64,000 nt of DNA from Kibdelosporangium persicum (GCF_013280595.1 NZ_JAAATY010000032.1:1-64000), one strand, 5' to 3'. Counted from the first letter of the stretch, positions 1 to 8,374 are shown. The notes: generated from the letters alone by a model not told the origin. Numbers and translations are program-made.

Positions 1-153
1 CAGACGGCGGCGGCCTTCTACCGACAGCGGGGCGTTACGGTGGAGCATGGACGGGTCTTTCTGCTCGGCGGACGAGTTGGTGGTACTTCTCATCCTGCCG
101 CCGAAAGACCCGTCCCCATCCTCAGGCCCTGCCCGGCGTCAACAACCTCATGA
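1..153 (+). pseudogene. Possible C-terminally cut fragment of a PLP-dependent aminotransferase
   Basis: Frame 1 is open from the window edge to a TGA at 151-153. Its first 24 residues (..AFYRQRGVTVEHGRVFLLGG..) loosely resemble the N-terminal part of class I/II aminotransferases just before the PLP-binding domain. After about residue 25 the reading becomes low-complexity and crosses an inverted repeat, so if this is a gene it has lost its C-terminal part. The upstream part is outside the window. The resemblance is from memory of the family pattern and may be chance. Confidence 0.2.
49..115. repeat. 13-bp perfect inverted repeat (stem-loop)
   Basis: GGACGGGTCTTTC at 49-61 is matched by its exact reverse complement GAAAGACCCGTCC at 103-115, with a 41-base spacer that itself contains CGGCGG/CCGCCG. 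It lies inside the doubtful reading frame at the window edge. It could be a terminator-like hairpin or the end of a decayed mobile element. No T-tract follows. Confidence 0.45.
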
Positions 154-164
154 CCCGCAACACC

Positions 165-289
165 TAGGTCGTGTTTCGGATGTCCCGGTCGATGAGAGTC
201 TGCCCCGGCCGGAGGCCGGAATCGGCTCGGTGGCGTCAGGGGCCGCATCCGGCCCGGCTATCGCGATCGGGCATTTGAAACACGACCTA
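165..289. mobile_element. MITE-like element with terminal inverted repeats
   Basis: GGTCGTGTTTC at 167-177 is repeated in exact inverted orientation at 277-287 (GAAACACGACC). The similarity continues inward with mismatches (ATGTCCCG versus ATGCCCG), and both ends are flanked by TA (165-166 and 288-289). The 121-bp body has no coding capacity. Size, terminal repeats and TA flanks fit a non-autonomous miniature element mobilised by an IS5- or IS630-type transposase. The family is inferred. It sits 58 bases downstream of the large beta-propeller gene stop. Confidence 0.5.
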
Positions 290-347
290 ACTGCGGCAAT
301 GAGTTTTGAGCGGCACAGGCCCGAGCACTGGCAAGCCGTAGCGCCGG

Positions 348-3300
348 TCACGCCAGTTCAACGTCGTAGATCTTGAACGCGGCCTTTCTGTCCGCGAGGC
401 TCAACCGGGTGGCGTCGCTGGTGCCGTTCGTGAACCGGTCGTCCGCATGATGCACAAGGGCCAGCAGGCACAGCTTGCGCGGACCGGTGCCGGCAAGGGA
501 ACCGGGCAACTGGTCAGCGGTCAGCTCGAACGCCGCGATCCGCGGAACACCCACCTTGAGTCCGTTCAGGACAACAGGTCCGGACACCGACCAGCCCGCG
601 AAACTCACCGGAGACGTCAGGATGCTCGACTCGAACCCGGCCGGCAGTGCGGGAATCGCCGTGGTCGCGTTCGCCGCCAGCAGCCACACCCTGACATCCG
701 AGGCCTGCTTCACGCCACGGTTGTGCACCTGGACGAAAACCCGCGTGACGTCCGGCGAACCCCGCCGGAAGCTCAACGGCCCCGCCGGGTCGGCGAGCTT
801 GTCGACGAACTGGTGGAAGTCGATCTCCTTGGGCAGCAGCCGGCCGCCGTCCACCTTGATGTCCGGCCCACGAGAAGGGTTCACCGGCTGGTTCTGCACC
901 GTTGGATCGAGCTTGCCGTCGTCGACCGTCGGGAACCGGCCCTGGTCCAGTTGCGTGTCTCGTACGAAAAGCTCGACAGGCGCCGCCGAAGGGCTGTCGA
1001 TCCGCCGTTCCCACACACCCCTGCCATGCGTGGACGCCCTGAGCAGCCGCCGCTCCTTGTGCAGGGCGAGGTCGAGAACCGCGGCATCCGGCAAGCCCTC
1101 CGAGTAAGGCCGCCACGTCGCGCCGTGGTCTTCGGTCACCCAGACGCCGATGTCCGCACCCGCGAACAACCTGCCGGGACAGGAGGGATCGGCCACGAGC
1201 GCGCTCGTGTGAACGTCCAGCAGGCGCCCGGGGCTGGGCTTCACCGCGTACCTGAACCTGCGGTACGAGCTCGCGTACTTCCGGGTGCCGAATGGTCCGT
1301 GGACCGTGCCGCTACGGGTGCGCAGGCTGAGCTGCAGCACGTGCTCGCGGCCGAACCACGAGCCGGTGAACCCCCAGATCTCCACCAGCGGATCGTCGGC
1401 TTGGATCGGGATGTCGGTGGCACTCCCGCCCGTGCCGCCGTGTGCGGGAAGGACCGTCGTCCCGTACGTGGCCTGAATGCAGTCGACGATGTCCCCGTGC
1501 CGCACGGTGAGCTTCGTCAACGGCCCGGCGGCCTTGGTGGCGTCCGCGTCGTCGAATGCGATGCCGTTGCCGGTCGAGCCGTATCGCTCCCCAGCAGTGA
1601 ACCCGATCGACGCTACATACGACTGGGTGCCATCCGACGAGATGGAACCGAAGAACGACGTGATCGGCGTCTCGACGGGCCCGCTCGCCGAGGACCACGC
1701 CGAGCCGTTGAAGCGCCACACGTGCCGGTAGTCTTGGTACGCGCCGAGCGCTATGAAGATCGAGGTCCCGGTGGGGTCCCACGGATCGACGGCAATCGCC
1801 GTCACCGGCCGTACCGGCGGTCGTGGACCTGGCGCGCCCGAGGTGTCCAGCCGCGTCCGCCGCCACGAACCGCCCTCATGGTCGAACCGATATACGCCGC
1901 CGTTGCGCGTGCCTACATGAAGCGTCTTCGCCGAAGCGAAAGCGAGCGACAGGATCGTGCCGTTGAGCGCGTCAGTGCGATCGTCGGCCGGGATGGACTT
2001 CCAGTTGGCACCGAATTCGCTGCTGATCCACGGCCGATCGGAGCCGAAGGCGACCAGGTCGGCCTCCGCTGGTGCGTCCGGGTTACGGGGCGCGCCGGTC
2101 AAGGGGGCGTAGAACTCGCACGGCTCCTTGTCCGCCAGGGGGACATCGACTGAGGTGTAGCTGTACCGTCTGCCTCCATCGGTCGTGAGCCTGACCCCGC
2201 CGCGAACGTAGGTCGCTAGCATCTTGTAGGGATCAGCCCAGTTGACGACGGCGTACCCGCAGTCACCGCCGGCCGAATAGAGCCAGGCCTCCTCGCCGGT
2301 GTACCGCACCGCGCCGTTGTCCTGGGTGCCTGCCAGGACGACCGCGTCCTCAAGGGGGTGCTGCCCCACGTAGTTGACGGTGAGCGTGGCCAGACCGGTA
2401 TTGCGGGACTCGAAGGCATCGTCTTTCGTGATGGGACTTTCGTTGACGAACACCCCGCCGTCACAGCCCATCCACAACTGGTCGGAGTCGCCCGGTGTGA
2501 AGACGAGCGTGTGAATGTCGCCGTGTGCCGAATTGCCGATGTAAGTCGCCTTGAGGCTCACGGACTTCTCCGACGGGGTGACCTCGCACCGGTAGACCGA
2601 TGCCGACCAGTCGCCGTTCGACGCTTTAATTGACCCGCCGAGGTAAATCCGGTTGACGTTCCCGGGATCCACCGCGATGGCCAGGTCATAGGAACCCTGG
2701 CCGACGAGGCTGTTCGGCGGACCGAACAGTTCGGGCAGCAGCCGGGGTTCCGTGGCTTCGGTTATGCCGAGCCAGTTCCCGTTCGCGATGTCGAGCCGGT
2801 AAACGCCGCGGAAGTGGTGGTTGCTCCGCTTTTCCACCAGTGCGTAGACCACCATCGGATTGCCGGCCTGCACACCGAGGCCTATTCGGCCGATGTCCCC
2901 CGCGGGAAAATCGGTACCGACCGCCACCCACGTGTCCCCGTCGAACGAGCGGTAGACCTCACCCTTATCCACGCCATTCTCGGTCCACCTGGCCGCGGCG
3001 AAGAAGGTGGTGCCGGAATCCGAAGCCGCCGCGACCACGCTCGTCCACGTCGGCCCCTGCCTCCAGTACCCCGTGCCCTTCTTCTTCTGAACCCACTGGA
3101 AACCCGGCTTGCCGTCGGCAGACCTCTCGCTGTCCGGTTCGCGGCAGTAGAGACCCGCGTGCGTGGCGGCGACGACCCGGTTGGTGTGCTTCGGATCCAC
3201 GGCGAGTGCATAGAAAGCGCTGCCCGCCAACGGATCGCTGTCCGGCGCCACCGGCTCGGTCCGCCAGGTGCGGCCGCCGTCAGCGGTGACGACCGGTCCG

Positions 3301-3920
3301 ACACCGAAGAACATGGCGGCGGCGCCCTCCCCCGTCCCCACGAACAGCCGGTCCGGATCGCCAGGGTCAAGAGCGATCGCGCCGATGGAGAGCGAATCCG
3401 ATCGACCTTGCTGCACGGCGTCGAGGTCGAACCCGTCCATCATGGACTCCCAGGTCCGGCCGGCGTCGTCCGACCGCCACACCCCGCCGTTCGCGGCTCC
3501 GATGTAGACCCGCCGCCCGCCGGGGGCCACGGCGATTCCCGGGGTTCGCCCGCTGGTCGCCGCCTGGGCGCCCGACTGGCCCTGCCGGACGACCGACGGG
3601 CCGATCGGCACCCAGTTTTCCAGCGGCGGTTCGACCGGGGCGAGCGGCATCCCGGCATCGTCGCGCACGGCCGGACGCGGTTGCTGGATCGCACGGAACT
3701 CGTTCAGCCGCCGGGTGCGAAAGTCGGGCGGGACCTGGTCCGCCGCCAGGGTGACCACCTCCTCGGCGCCCGGCTCTTCCGCATCGGCGATCAGCGGCTG
3801 GGGCGGGCTTTCCTCCGGCTGTGCCGGGATGAGCCGTGTGCTGAGAAAAGCGGCCTCGCGGGCGTACGGACCACCTTCCGGTTCGGCTGGCGGCAGGACG
3901 GGATCAGGCTCGTCTGGCAT
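348..3920 (-). CDS. BNR/Asp-box repeat beta-propeller protein (sialidase/Vps10-like fold), 1190 aa
   Basis: Large protein built of repeated BNR/Asp-box units. Visible motifs include DDAGRTWES at about residues 151-159, a second ADGGRTWRT, FGANWKS further on, and TEDHGATWR near the end of the propeller. This is the fold of sialidases and Vps10/sortilin-like proteins. A Pro/Glu-rich linker fills the first 100 residues, and the last 170 contain a CARDB-like segment (VQVHNRG..DVRVWLL). No signal peptide or membrane segment is visible, so the protein looks cytoplasmic unless exported by a non-classical route. The ATG start is supported by a strong GGAGG 6 bases upstream. It lies 30 bases after a small membrane-protein gene on the same strand, so the two are probably co-transcribed. 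Catalytic residues of true sialidases were not identified, so no enzymatic function is assigned. Confidence 0.75.
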   Translation of the reverse strand: MPDEPDPVLPPAEPEGGPYAREAAFLSTRLIPAQPEESPPQPLIADAEEPGAEEVVTLAADQVPPDFRTRRLNEFRAIQQPRPAVRDDAGMPLAPVEPPLENWVPIGPSVVRQGQSGAQAATSGRTPGIAVAPGGRRVYIGAANGGVWRSDDAGRTWESMMDGFDLDAVQQGRSDSLSIGAIALDPGDPDRLFVGTGEGAAAMFFGVGPVVTADGGRTWRTEPVAPDSDPLAGSAFYALAVDPKHTNRVVAATHAGLYCREPDSERSADGKPGFQWVQKKKGTGYWRQGPTWTSVVAAASDSGTTFFAAARWTENGVDKGEVYRSFDGDTWVAVGTDFPAGDIGRIGLGVQAGNPMVVYALVEKRSNHHFRGVYRLDIANGNWLGITEATEPRLLPELFGPPNSLVGQGSYDLAIAVDPGNVNRIYLGGSIKASNGDWSASVYRCEVTPSEKSVSLKATYIGNSAHGDIHTLVFTPGDSDQLWMGCDGGVFVNESPITKDDAFESRNTGLATLTVNYVGQHPLEDAVVLAGTQDNGAVRYTGEEAWLYSAGGDCGYAVVNWADPYKMLATYVRGGVRLTTDGGRRYSYTSVDVPLADKEPCEFYAPLTGAPRNPDAPAEADLVAFGSDRPWISSEFGANWKSIPADDRTDALNGTILSLAFASAKTLHVGTRNGGVYRFDHEGGSWRRTRLDTSGAPGPRPPVRPVTAIAVDPWDPTGTSIFIALGAYQDYRHVWRFNGSAWSSASGPVETPITSFFGSISSDGTQSYVASIGFTAGERYGSTGNGIAFDDADATKAAGPLTKLTVRHGDIVDCIQATYGTTVLPAHGGTGGSATDIPIQADDPLVEIWGFTGSWFGREHVLQLSLRTRSGTVHGPFGTRKYASSYRRFRYAVKPSPGRLLDVHTSALVADPSCPGRLFAGADIGVWVTEDHGATWRPYSEGLPDAAVLDLALHKERRLLRASTHGRGVWERRIDSPSAAPVELFVRDTQLDQGRFPTVDDGKLDPTVQNQPVNPSRGPDIKVDGGRLLPKEIDFHQFVDKLADPAGPLSFRRGSPDVTRVFVQVHNRGVKQASDVRVWLLAANATTAIPALPAGFESSILTSPVSFAGWSVSGPVVLNGLKVGVPRIAAFELTADQLPGSLAGTGPRKLCLLALVHHADDRFTNGTSDATRLSLADRKAAFKIYDVELA

Positions 3921-3950
3921 GAGTTCCCTCCGGAGGAAACAGGAAATCGA

Positions 3951-4187
3951 TCAGGACGCCGGCGCTACCCGGCGGAACTCGTACCTCGCCGCTACCGCGA
4001 GAATAATGGTCACCAAGGCGAGCACTCCGACGATCAGCCATTCGAACGCGCCGCTGCCTTGATCCGGCCCGCTATCGAAAAGGATCTCGATCCAGTCCCG
4101 CCAGAGAAGCGTGACAATCGTCATCAGACCGGTGATTCCGGCCAATACTGTCTGCACCCAGAAGCGGCGTCGCAGCGACTTTCCCAT
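3951..4187 (-). CDS. Small two-TM membrane protein, 78 aa
   Basis: Begins MGKSLRRRFW with a positively charged N-terminus. A first hydrophobic segment (VLAGITGLMTIVTLLW) is followed by the acidic loop DWIEILFDSGPDQGSG, a second hydrophobic helix (WLIVGVLALVTIILAVAARYEF) and a basic tail. This suits a small inner-membrane protein. The start at 4187 is preferred over an upstream ATG because AAGGAG lies at correct spacing in front of it. I recall similar small conserved proteins from actinomycetes but know no function. It immediately precedes the BNR propeller gene, perhaps as a membrane partner (inference). Confidence 0.65.
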   Translation of the reverse strand: MGKSLRRRFWVQTVLAGITGLMTIVTLLWRDWIEILFDSGPDQGSGAFEWLIVGVLALVTIILAVAARYEFRRVAPAS

Positions 4188-4407
4188 TTCGACTCCTTTG
4201 ACTGGCGTGAGATCCCCGCAGCGCTCGTCCCCGAACAGAATTGAGCAATGTCCGATGAGCGTGACGCGGGCGTCAGACAGAGTCAAGGGATGTAATCCAA
4301 GCGGCGTAAAGGCTCGTCATCCGGCTTTCACGGTGCCACCCATTTGTCGGCAGATCATCTACCGTTGCGATCCAATTGGCCGTCGACAAGTGCGCGAACC
4401 AGTCACG

Positions 4408-4545
4408 GCGGCAACGTCGAACCGAGCAGGCCACTACCTGCCGCCACGACCTGACCGCCCGATTCCACACCCGAGTCACGCCCGGGTTCGCCGCCGACCG
4501 ATCCTCGGCGGGTTGATCAACGAGTACGAACCCACAGCAGCCTAA
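4408..4545 (+). pseudogene. Possible C-terminal remnant of a transposase/integrase
   Basis: The 357-base stretch 4188-4544 holds no intact gene. Near its end one frame closes with ..RRRPILGGLINEYEPTAA and a TAA. That tail resembles the C-terminal end of actinobacterial integrase-core transposases, which often end GLINEY-x-x-A-A. Nothing upstream in the frame looks like the catalytic core, so at most a remnant survives. The next feature is also a gene fragment, supporting a scarred region. Confidence 0.3.
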
Positions 4546-4573
4546 TGCGCAGGTCACAGCCAGAGGGCAGACT

Positions 4574-4853
4574 TCAGATACTCCGCAGGGGCCAGGTAGA
4601 CCGTGTCGCCGCCCTAGCCGAGTTGGAGAAGCGCGGGCTGCGGCGAATCAACTATGAAGGTGGTCCACGCCTGTTCGGCAGTCTGATCGCGGCGGACCTG
4701 GTGGATGAGGTGTGCCTGGCTGTGTCTCCACGGCGTGCTGCCGGAGACGGCGGCCGGATTGTGAACGGGCCGATCCTGCCGGACCTGCGACGCTTGCAGC
4801 TGTCCTCAGTGGTCCGAGACGGCGACTTCCTGATGCTGAACTACCAGCGATGA
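4574..4853 (+). pseudogene. Truncated pyrimidine reductase / RibD C-terminal-domain protein
   Basis: The frame encodes LQILRRG..ALAELEKRGLRRI, then YEGGPRLFGSLIAADLVDEVCLAVSP and ends RDGDFLMLNYQR. This matches the C-terminal third of RibD-C / dihydrofolate-reductase-fold pyrimidine reductases, whose E-G-G-P-x-L motif is recognisable. Such proteins usually have about 230-260 residues and only about 90 remain. The N-terminal NADPH-binding half is missing, replaced by the unrelated transposase-like remnant. No ribosome-binding site fits the available ATG at 4545. I call it a broken gene left by a mobile-element event. Confidence 0.65.
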
Positions 4854-4863
4854 CCCCCTCCGG

Positions 4864-5070
4864 CTACAGCGCCCTTGTTCCCCTGGCGTTTGGTTCGGGC
4901 CTACGCGAACTACGCAGCAAACGAAAGAACGAAGAAACCTCCGCCATGATGATCGCTCCGCGTCGAGCGTGTGCGGCATCTCGCTCAGCGGCGGGGATGT
5001 CGGGAGGCAGGTAGTCGTGGTATTCGTCGTCGGTGACATTCTCATCGTCATCGTCTTCGCCGACAAACAT
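4864..5070 (-). CDS. Doubtful small acidic ORF, 68 aa
   Basis: The reading from the ATG at 5070 starts MFVGEDDDDENVTDDEYHDYLPPDIPAAER-like (strongly acidic) and ends in a basic tail. GC-rich third positions hold in the first half but fade afterwards, and no convincing ribosome-binding site precedes it. A TTG at 5127 would extend it by 19 residues but has AGAAGGA directly abutting the start. The 383-base interval 4854-5236 shows no other gene. It may be a small cargo gene of the integrase-bearing element or non-coding. Confidence 0.25.
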   Translation of the reverse strand: MFVGEDDDDENVTDDEYHDYLPPDIPAAERDAAHARRGAIIMAEVSSFFRLLRSSRRPEPNARGTRAL

Positions 5071-5236
5071 GGTGAACACCCGAAGGGGAAGGCTGGGAAT
5101 CCGCACACGACGGGATTCGGCGATCAATCCTTCTCGGAATTACCGCTCATCGTCCGCTTCGGTCAGAGAGCTGTTCTCTTCCGTGATGCGTCAGATCGCC
5201 TGAGTATCTCACCCCCGGCGTCCCATGGTCTTATCG

Positions 5237-6625
5237 TCATAAGGCTCCAGGGTGTTGCAGCCAGCCCGGCAGGATCGTCACTATTTCCACAAACTCGACC
5301 GCATGGCCGCGCGCAGTTCCTGGGCGAATGTGTGAGGAGATGCTGCGAGGTTGTGATGGCGGCACGGCATGGCGGCGGTGCTGTGGGGTGACGGCGAGCC
5401 GCAGGGGGAGGCGCTCGACGAGTTGTGTGCTGGCGCGTTGGTCGGCTTCGTTGATCCAGGCGGTGTAGGTGGTAAGGGTGGTGCTGCAGTCGAAGTGGCC
5501 GAGGCGCCCGGCGACGGTGCGCAGGTCGACGTTGGCGAGGATGAGTTCGGTGGCGTTGTAGTGGCGGAGTTTGTGCAGGGTGGTCTTGATACCCAGGGAG
5601 GCGACCAGGCGGTGAAACCGCTGGCCCAGTGACGCGGGAGCAAGACACACCGACCCATCAGGAACCAGCGAGAAAAGAAAACCGTCCGGCGCAAGCTCGG
5701 TCCCGTGCGCCGCTGCCTGCCGACGGCAATGATCACGGTACGCGACCAACAACGCCGTCGTGTCGCGATCGAGCGCGATCTCTCGGTCGTGGCCCAGTTT
5801 GGGGTTCTTTTCCACCAGGCCGAATCCGTCGTGGGCGATGCTGGCCCGAATGTGCAGGACCCGGCGGTCGGCGTCGAAGCTGGTCCAGCGCAGGGCGCAG
5901 AGTTCGCCGCGTCGTGCGCCGGTGGCGATGGCTGTCCAGGTCGCGATGCCCAGCATGGGGTCGGGTTGGTTCCAGGCGTGGGTGAGGATGCGGGTTACTT
6001 CGGTGGGTGTTGGTGGTTGGGGTCGGGGGTGTGGTTTGCGGGGTGGGTTCGCCAGGGTGGCAGGGTTGTGGGTGGTCCAGTGCCAGCGTATGGCGGATCG
6101 GTAGGCCGCGGTGATCAGGAAGTGGATCTTGCGGATCGACGCGGCGCCCAACGGTCGGCATTCATGGCTGGCATCTGCCGGAGCTGTTGTGGGGTCTGCG
6201 GTGCAGTGCTCGCGGCATCGGGCGAGTTCGCCGTAGAACTCGTCCAGCGTTTCCGCGGCGACCATGCCGCTTGAGAGATGGCCGATCAGCGGACTGATGT
6301 GGTTGCGGTGGTAGCCGCGGTAGTTGGTCTTGGTCGACGTGGCGCCGGGCATGAGGGCGATGTGCCGGGTGATCAGCTCGTCGAGGGTGGCGTGCAGGCG
6401 CAGTCCGCGTTGCTGCTCCACGATGGTGATTAGTCGTAGCCGGGCCCGTTCGGCTTCGTCATCGGCGTTAGGTCCTGATGGGACTGTCTCGGACAGGTAG
6501 CGTGGGCGCTTGGTGTCTGGGGTGAGACCGGCGTATACGCGGATGCGGAGTGATCCGCTGGGCAGGATGCCGATGCTGCCCAGGCGATCGGCACGACTGG
6601 CGGTGGCGTCTTTCGGTCGAGCCAC
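5237..6625 (-). CDS. Tyrosine site-specific recombinase (phage/ICE-type integrase), 462 aa
   Basis: Catalyses site-specific DNA strand exchange. An arm-binding/SAM-like N-terminal half (about 1-200) precedes the catalytic domain. The expected active-site residues are present: Arg238 in TGARRGEL, Lys276 in NPKLGHDR, His351/Arg354 in HKLRH, His377 in GRLGH and the nucleophile Tyr387 in STTLTTYTAW. The C-terminal 60 residues after the active site are longer and less typical than usual and may include a read-through tail. The gene points away from tRNA-Arg(CCG), whose 3' end lies 642 bases upstream of its start, the usual layout at an attachment site in a tRNA 3' end. No excisionase, replication or transfer gene is seen nearby and the left side holds only fragments, so this looks like a remnant of an integrated element. 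Confidence 0.85.
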   Translation of the reverse strand: MARPKDATASRADRLGSIGILPSGSLRIRVYAGLTPDTKRPRYLSETVPSGPNADDEAERARLRLITIVEQQRGLRLHATLDELITRHIALMPGATSTKTNYRGYHRNHISPLIGHLSSGMVAAETLDEFYGELARCREHCTADPTTAPADASHECRPLGAASIRKIHFLITAAYRSAIRWHWTTHNPATLANPPRKPHPRPQPPTPTEVTRILTHAWNQPDPMLGIATWTAIATGARRGELCALRWTSFDADRRVLHIRASIAHDGFGLVEKNPKLGHDREIALDRDTTALLVAYRDHCRRQAAAHGTELAPDGFLFSLVPDGSVCLAPASLGQRFHRLVASLGIKTTLHKLRHYNATELILANVDLRTVAGRLGHFDCSTTLTTYTAWINEADQRASTQLVERLPLRLAVTPQHRRHAVPPSQPRSISSHIRPGTARGHAVEFVEIVTILPGWLQHPGAL

Positions 6626-7221
6626 CGTCCTGACACCCCCAGACGGAGGTTCCGGCGGCGGGTTTCGAGGGGTGAGGCCATCTCCCGGGCGAAAACAACA
6701 CCTGGGTGATAGCGCGTCGACCGCGCTGCAGACCAGGCATATTCCCAGCTCGGAGCGGTGTAGCTCGTGTCATGAGCAGTCATGTCACGAAACGCTGACT
6801 TCAATCCCACCGTGACATGGCTGGCCTCCTGGCCGAAGATCAATTCAGGGACGAGCTTGGCCGCGAGCGCAGGACGGACGTCGCTGTCAGATCCGTTCTG
6901 GCTCGGACGCCGTGCCTGGAACGCGACCATGTCACCGTCGCCGCTCAAGCCGCAGAAAGATTGACCCCCCAACAGAATCGTGCCGACACCGCTACGTCTA
7001 TGTCCGCCGAGGAAGTCGGGTTCGGCTGGCAGGCAAGCCATTGGCATTGCTTCGGGACCCGGCGTGGTGACGAGGTGTACGCATCGACCGGACGATCAAG
7101 ACGATGTGAGGATCGGAATTGTGGGGGAAGACAGTTACGTCATCCGTCATGTCATGTGGCCTCTTTCTGGACCACTGGCAGTGCGGTTGACGGAGCCTCG
7201 CCGACACTCGGAAAAGAGCGG
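6626..7221. other. Integrase-to-tRNA interval without a recognisable gene
   Basis: This ~600-base stretch has open frames on both strands, but none has a convincing ribosome-binding site, codon bias or recognisable domain. A short helix-turn-helix excisionase gene is often found here in integrative elements; I could not see one. The interval probably contained the recombination directionality region and attL of the former element. Confidence 0.4.
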
Positions 7222-7248
7222 CCTACCTGCGGATTTACCGCAGGTAGG
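7222..7248 (-). terminator. Intrinsic terminator of tRNA-Arg
   Basis: A perfect 11-bp stem (CCTACCTGCGG, 7222-7232, with CCGCAGGTAGG, 7238-7248) closes a 5-base ATTTA loop. Read on the minus strand it begins 20 bases after the tRNA 3' end and is followed by CCGCTCTTTTCC, giving a short T-run. This fits transcription termination of the tRNA. Confidence 0.7.
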
Positions 7249-7267
7249 TCCTCGGCGCCCTGATGAG

Positions 7268-7339
7268 TGCCCCCGGCAGGATTCGAACCTGCGCTCCCGC
7301 CTCCGGAGGGCGGTGCTCTATCCCCTGAGCTACGGGGGC
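7268..7339 (-). tRNA. tRNA-Arg (anticodon CCG)
   Basis: The minus strand folds as a standard cloverleaf. The acceptor stem GCCCCCG (7333-7339) pairs with CGGGGGC (7269-7275), with discriminator A at 7268. The D-arm is GCTC/GAGC, and the anticodon stem CCGCC/GGCGG carries the loop CTCCGGA, giving anticodon CCG. The T-arm is GCAGG-TTCGAAT-CCTGC. CCA is not encoded. It reads CGG arginine codons, which are frequent at this GC content. Its 3' end is the probable integration target of the neighbouring tyrosine recombinase, although no second copy of the 3' end was found in the window. Confidence 0.95.
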
Positions 7340-7406
7340 TGGCCTTGCGAACAGAAGCTTAGCGTACCTGTCGTCCGGGTATTCGCGAGGGGCGTCCATC
7401 GGCGGG

Positions 7407-7435
7407 TTGCATTCATGCGCATGTCGCTATACGTT
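7407..7435 (+). promoter_or_regulatory. Candidate promoter of the CDF transporter
   Basis: TTGCAT (7407-7412) and TACGTT (7430-7435) are separated by 17 bases, close to the housekeeping sigma consensus, 22 bases before the start codon. The spacer contains the palindrome ATGCGCAT, a possible operator for a metal sensor (inference only). Confidence 0.5.
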
Positions 7436-7456
7436 GCCTGGGAGTGAGGAGGAGTG

Positions 7457-8374
7457 ATGGGGCACGGACATGGGCATGGGGTGTCGCCGGAGCAGGCGAT
7501 GTCCGCGGGGGGACGGCACCTAAGGCGGCTTTGGATCGCCGTGGGGCTGGGGCTCGTCACGTTCGTCCTTCAGCTCACGGTGGGGCTTGCCACGTCGTCT
7601 CTCGCGTTGCTGGCTGACTCCGCGCATGTCTTCACCGATGTCTTCGGGGTGGCGCTCGCCGCGGTTGCCATTGTCGTCGCGAAAAAGGCCAAGACGGGGC
7701 ACGGGCGGACGTTCGGGCTTTACCGCAGCGAGGTGTTGGCCGCGCTTGTCAACGCCGTGCTTCTCTTCGGTGTCGCGGGTTGGGTGCTCTACGAGGCCGT
7801 GGGGCGGTTCAGCGCTCCGCCTGAGGTTCCTGGGTTGCCGGTCACCATCGTCGCCGCCGTCGGCCTTGTCCTGAACGTCGTCGCTTTCCTTCTGTTGAAG
7901 GACGGCGCCCGGGAGAGCCTCAATGTCCGGGGTGCTTATCTCGAAGTCATGGCCGACATGATCGGGTCCATCGGCGTTCTGGTGTCCGGTCTCGCCACCC
8001 TCTTCTTCGGCTGGCGGTACGCCGACCCCGTCATCGGTATCGGCATCGGCCTTTTCGTTCTTCCCCGTGCGTACCGGCTTGGTCGCAGTGCGTTGCGCAT
8101 TCTCTTCCAGCACGCCCCCGAAGGCGTCGACATCAAGCAGATGACCGCCGACCTGACCCGGTTGCCTGGCGTGTGTGAGGTTCATGACCTGCACGTCTGG
8201 ACGCTCACCAGCGGCATGGAGGTCGTCTCCGCGCATCTGACCATGGTGGACGGAGCCGACCAGGCCGGCATCCTTGTCGCGGCGCAAGGTCTGCTCGCGG
8301 ACAGTTATTCGATCGACCACGCGACGCTCCAGGTCGAGCAACCTTCCGTCAAATGCCGGGAACTCAGCTGGTAG
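7457..8374 (+). CDS. Cation diffusion facilitator (CDF) metal efflux transporter
   Basis: Proton-coupled efflux of Zn2+ or related divalent metals from the cytoplasm. The protein has the His-rich N-terminus GHGHGHG, six predicted membrane segments, and a C-terminal cytoplasmic ferredoxin-like domain with HDLHVWTLTSG. The TM2 metal motif is intact (ADSAHVFTDV, H-x3-D). In TM5 the usual His of H-x3-D is replaced by Glu (LEVMADMIGSIGVL), which may shift metal specificity. The ATG at 7457 is chosen over the adjacent GTG at 7454 because GAGGAGGAG is then better spaced. Length is about 305 residues, normal for the short CzcD/ZitB class. It stands alone upstream of a ROK regulator. Confidence 0.88.
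   Translation: MGHGHGHGVSPEQAMSAGGRHLRRLWIAVGLGLVTFVLQLTVGLATSSLALLADSAHVFTDVFGVALAAVAIVVAKKAKTGHGRTFGLYRSEVLAALVNAVLLFGVAGWVLYEAVGRFSAPPEVPGLPVTIVAAVGLVLNVVAFLLLKDGARESLNVRGAYLEVMADMIGSIGVLVSGLATLFFGWRYADPVIGIGIGLFVLPRAYRLGRSALRILFQHAPEGVDIKQMTADLTRLPGVCEVHDLHVWTLTSGMEVVSAHLTMVDGADQAGILVAAQGLLADSYSIDHATLQVEQPSVKCRELSW

Noticed and set aside
4273-4557. 94-residue minus-strand frame upstream of the small membrane protein
   Set aside because: No ribosome-binding site and no recognisable domain; it overlaps the transposase-like remnant on the other strand.
5237-5420. Frameshift at the integrase C-terminus
   Set aside because: The last 60 residues look atypical, but all catalytic residues precede them and the frame is open, so a frameshift cannot be shown from sequence alone.
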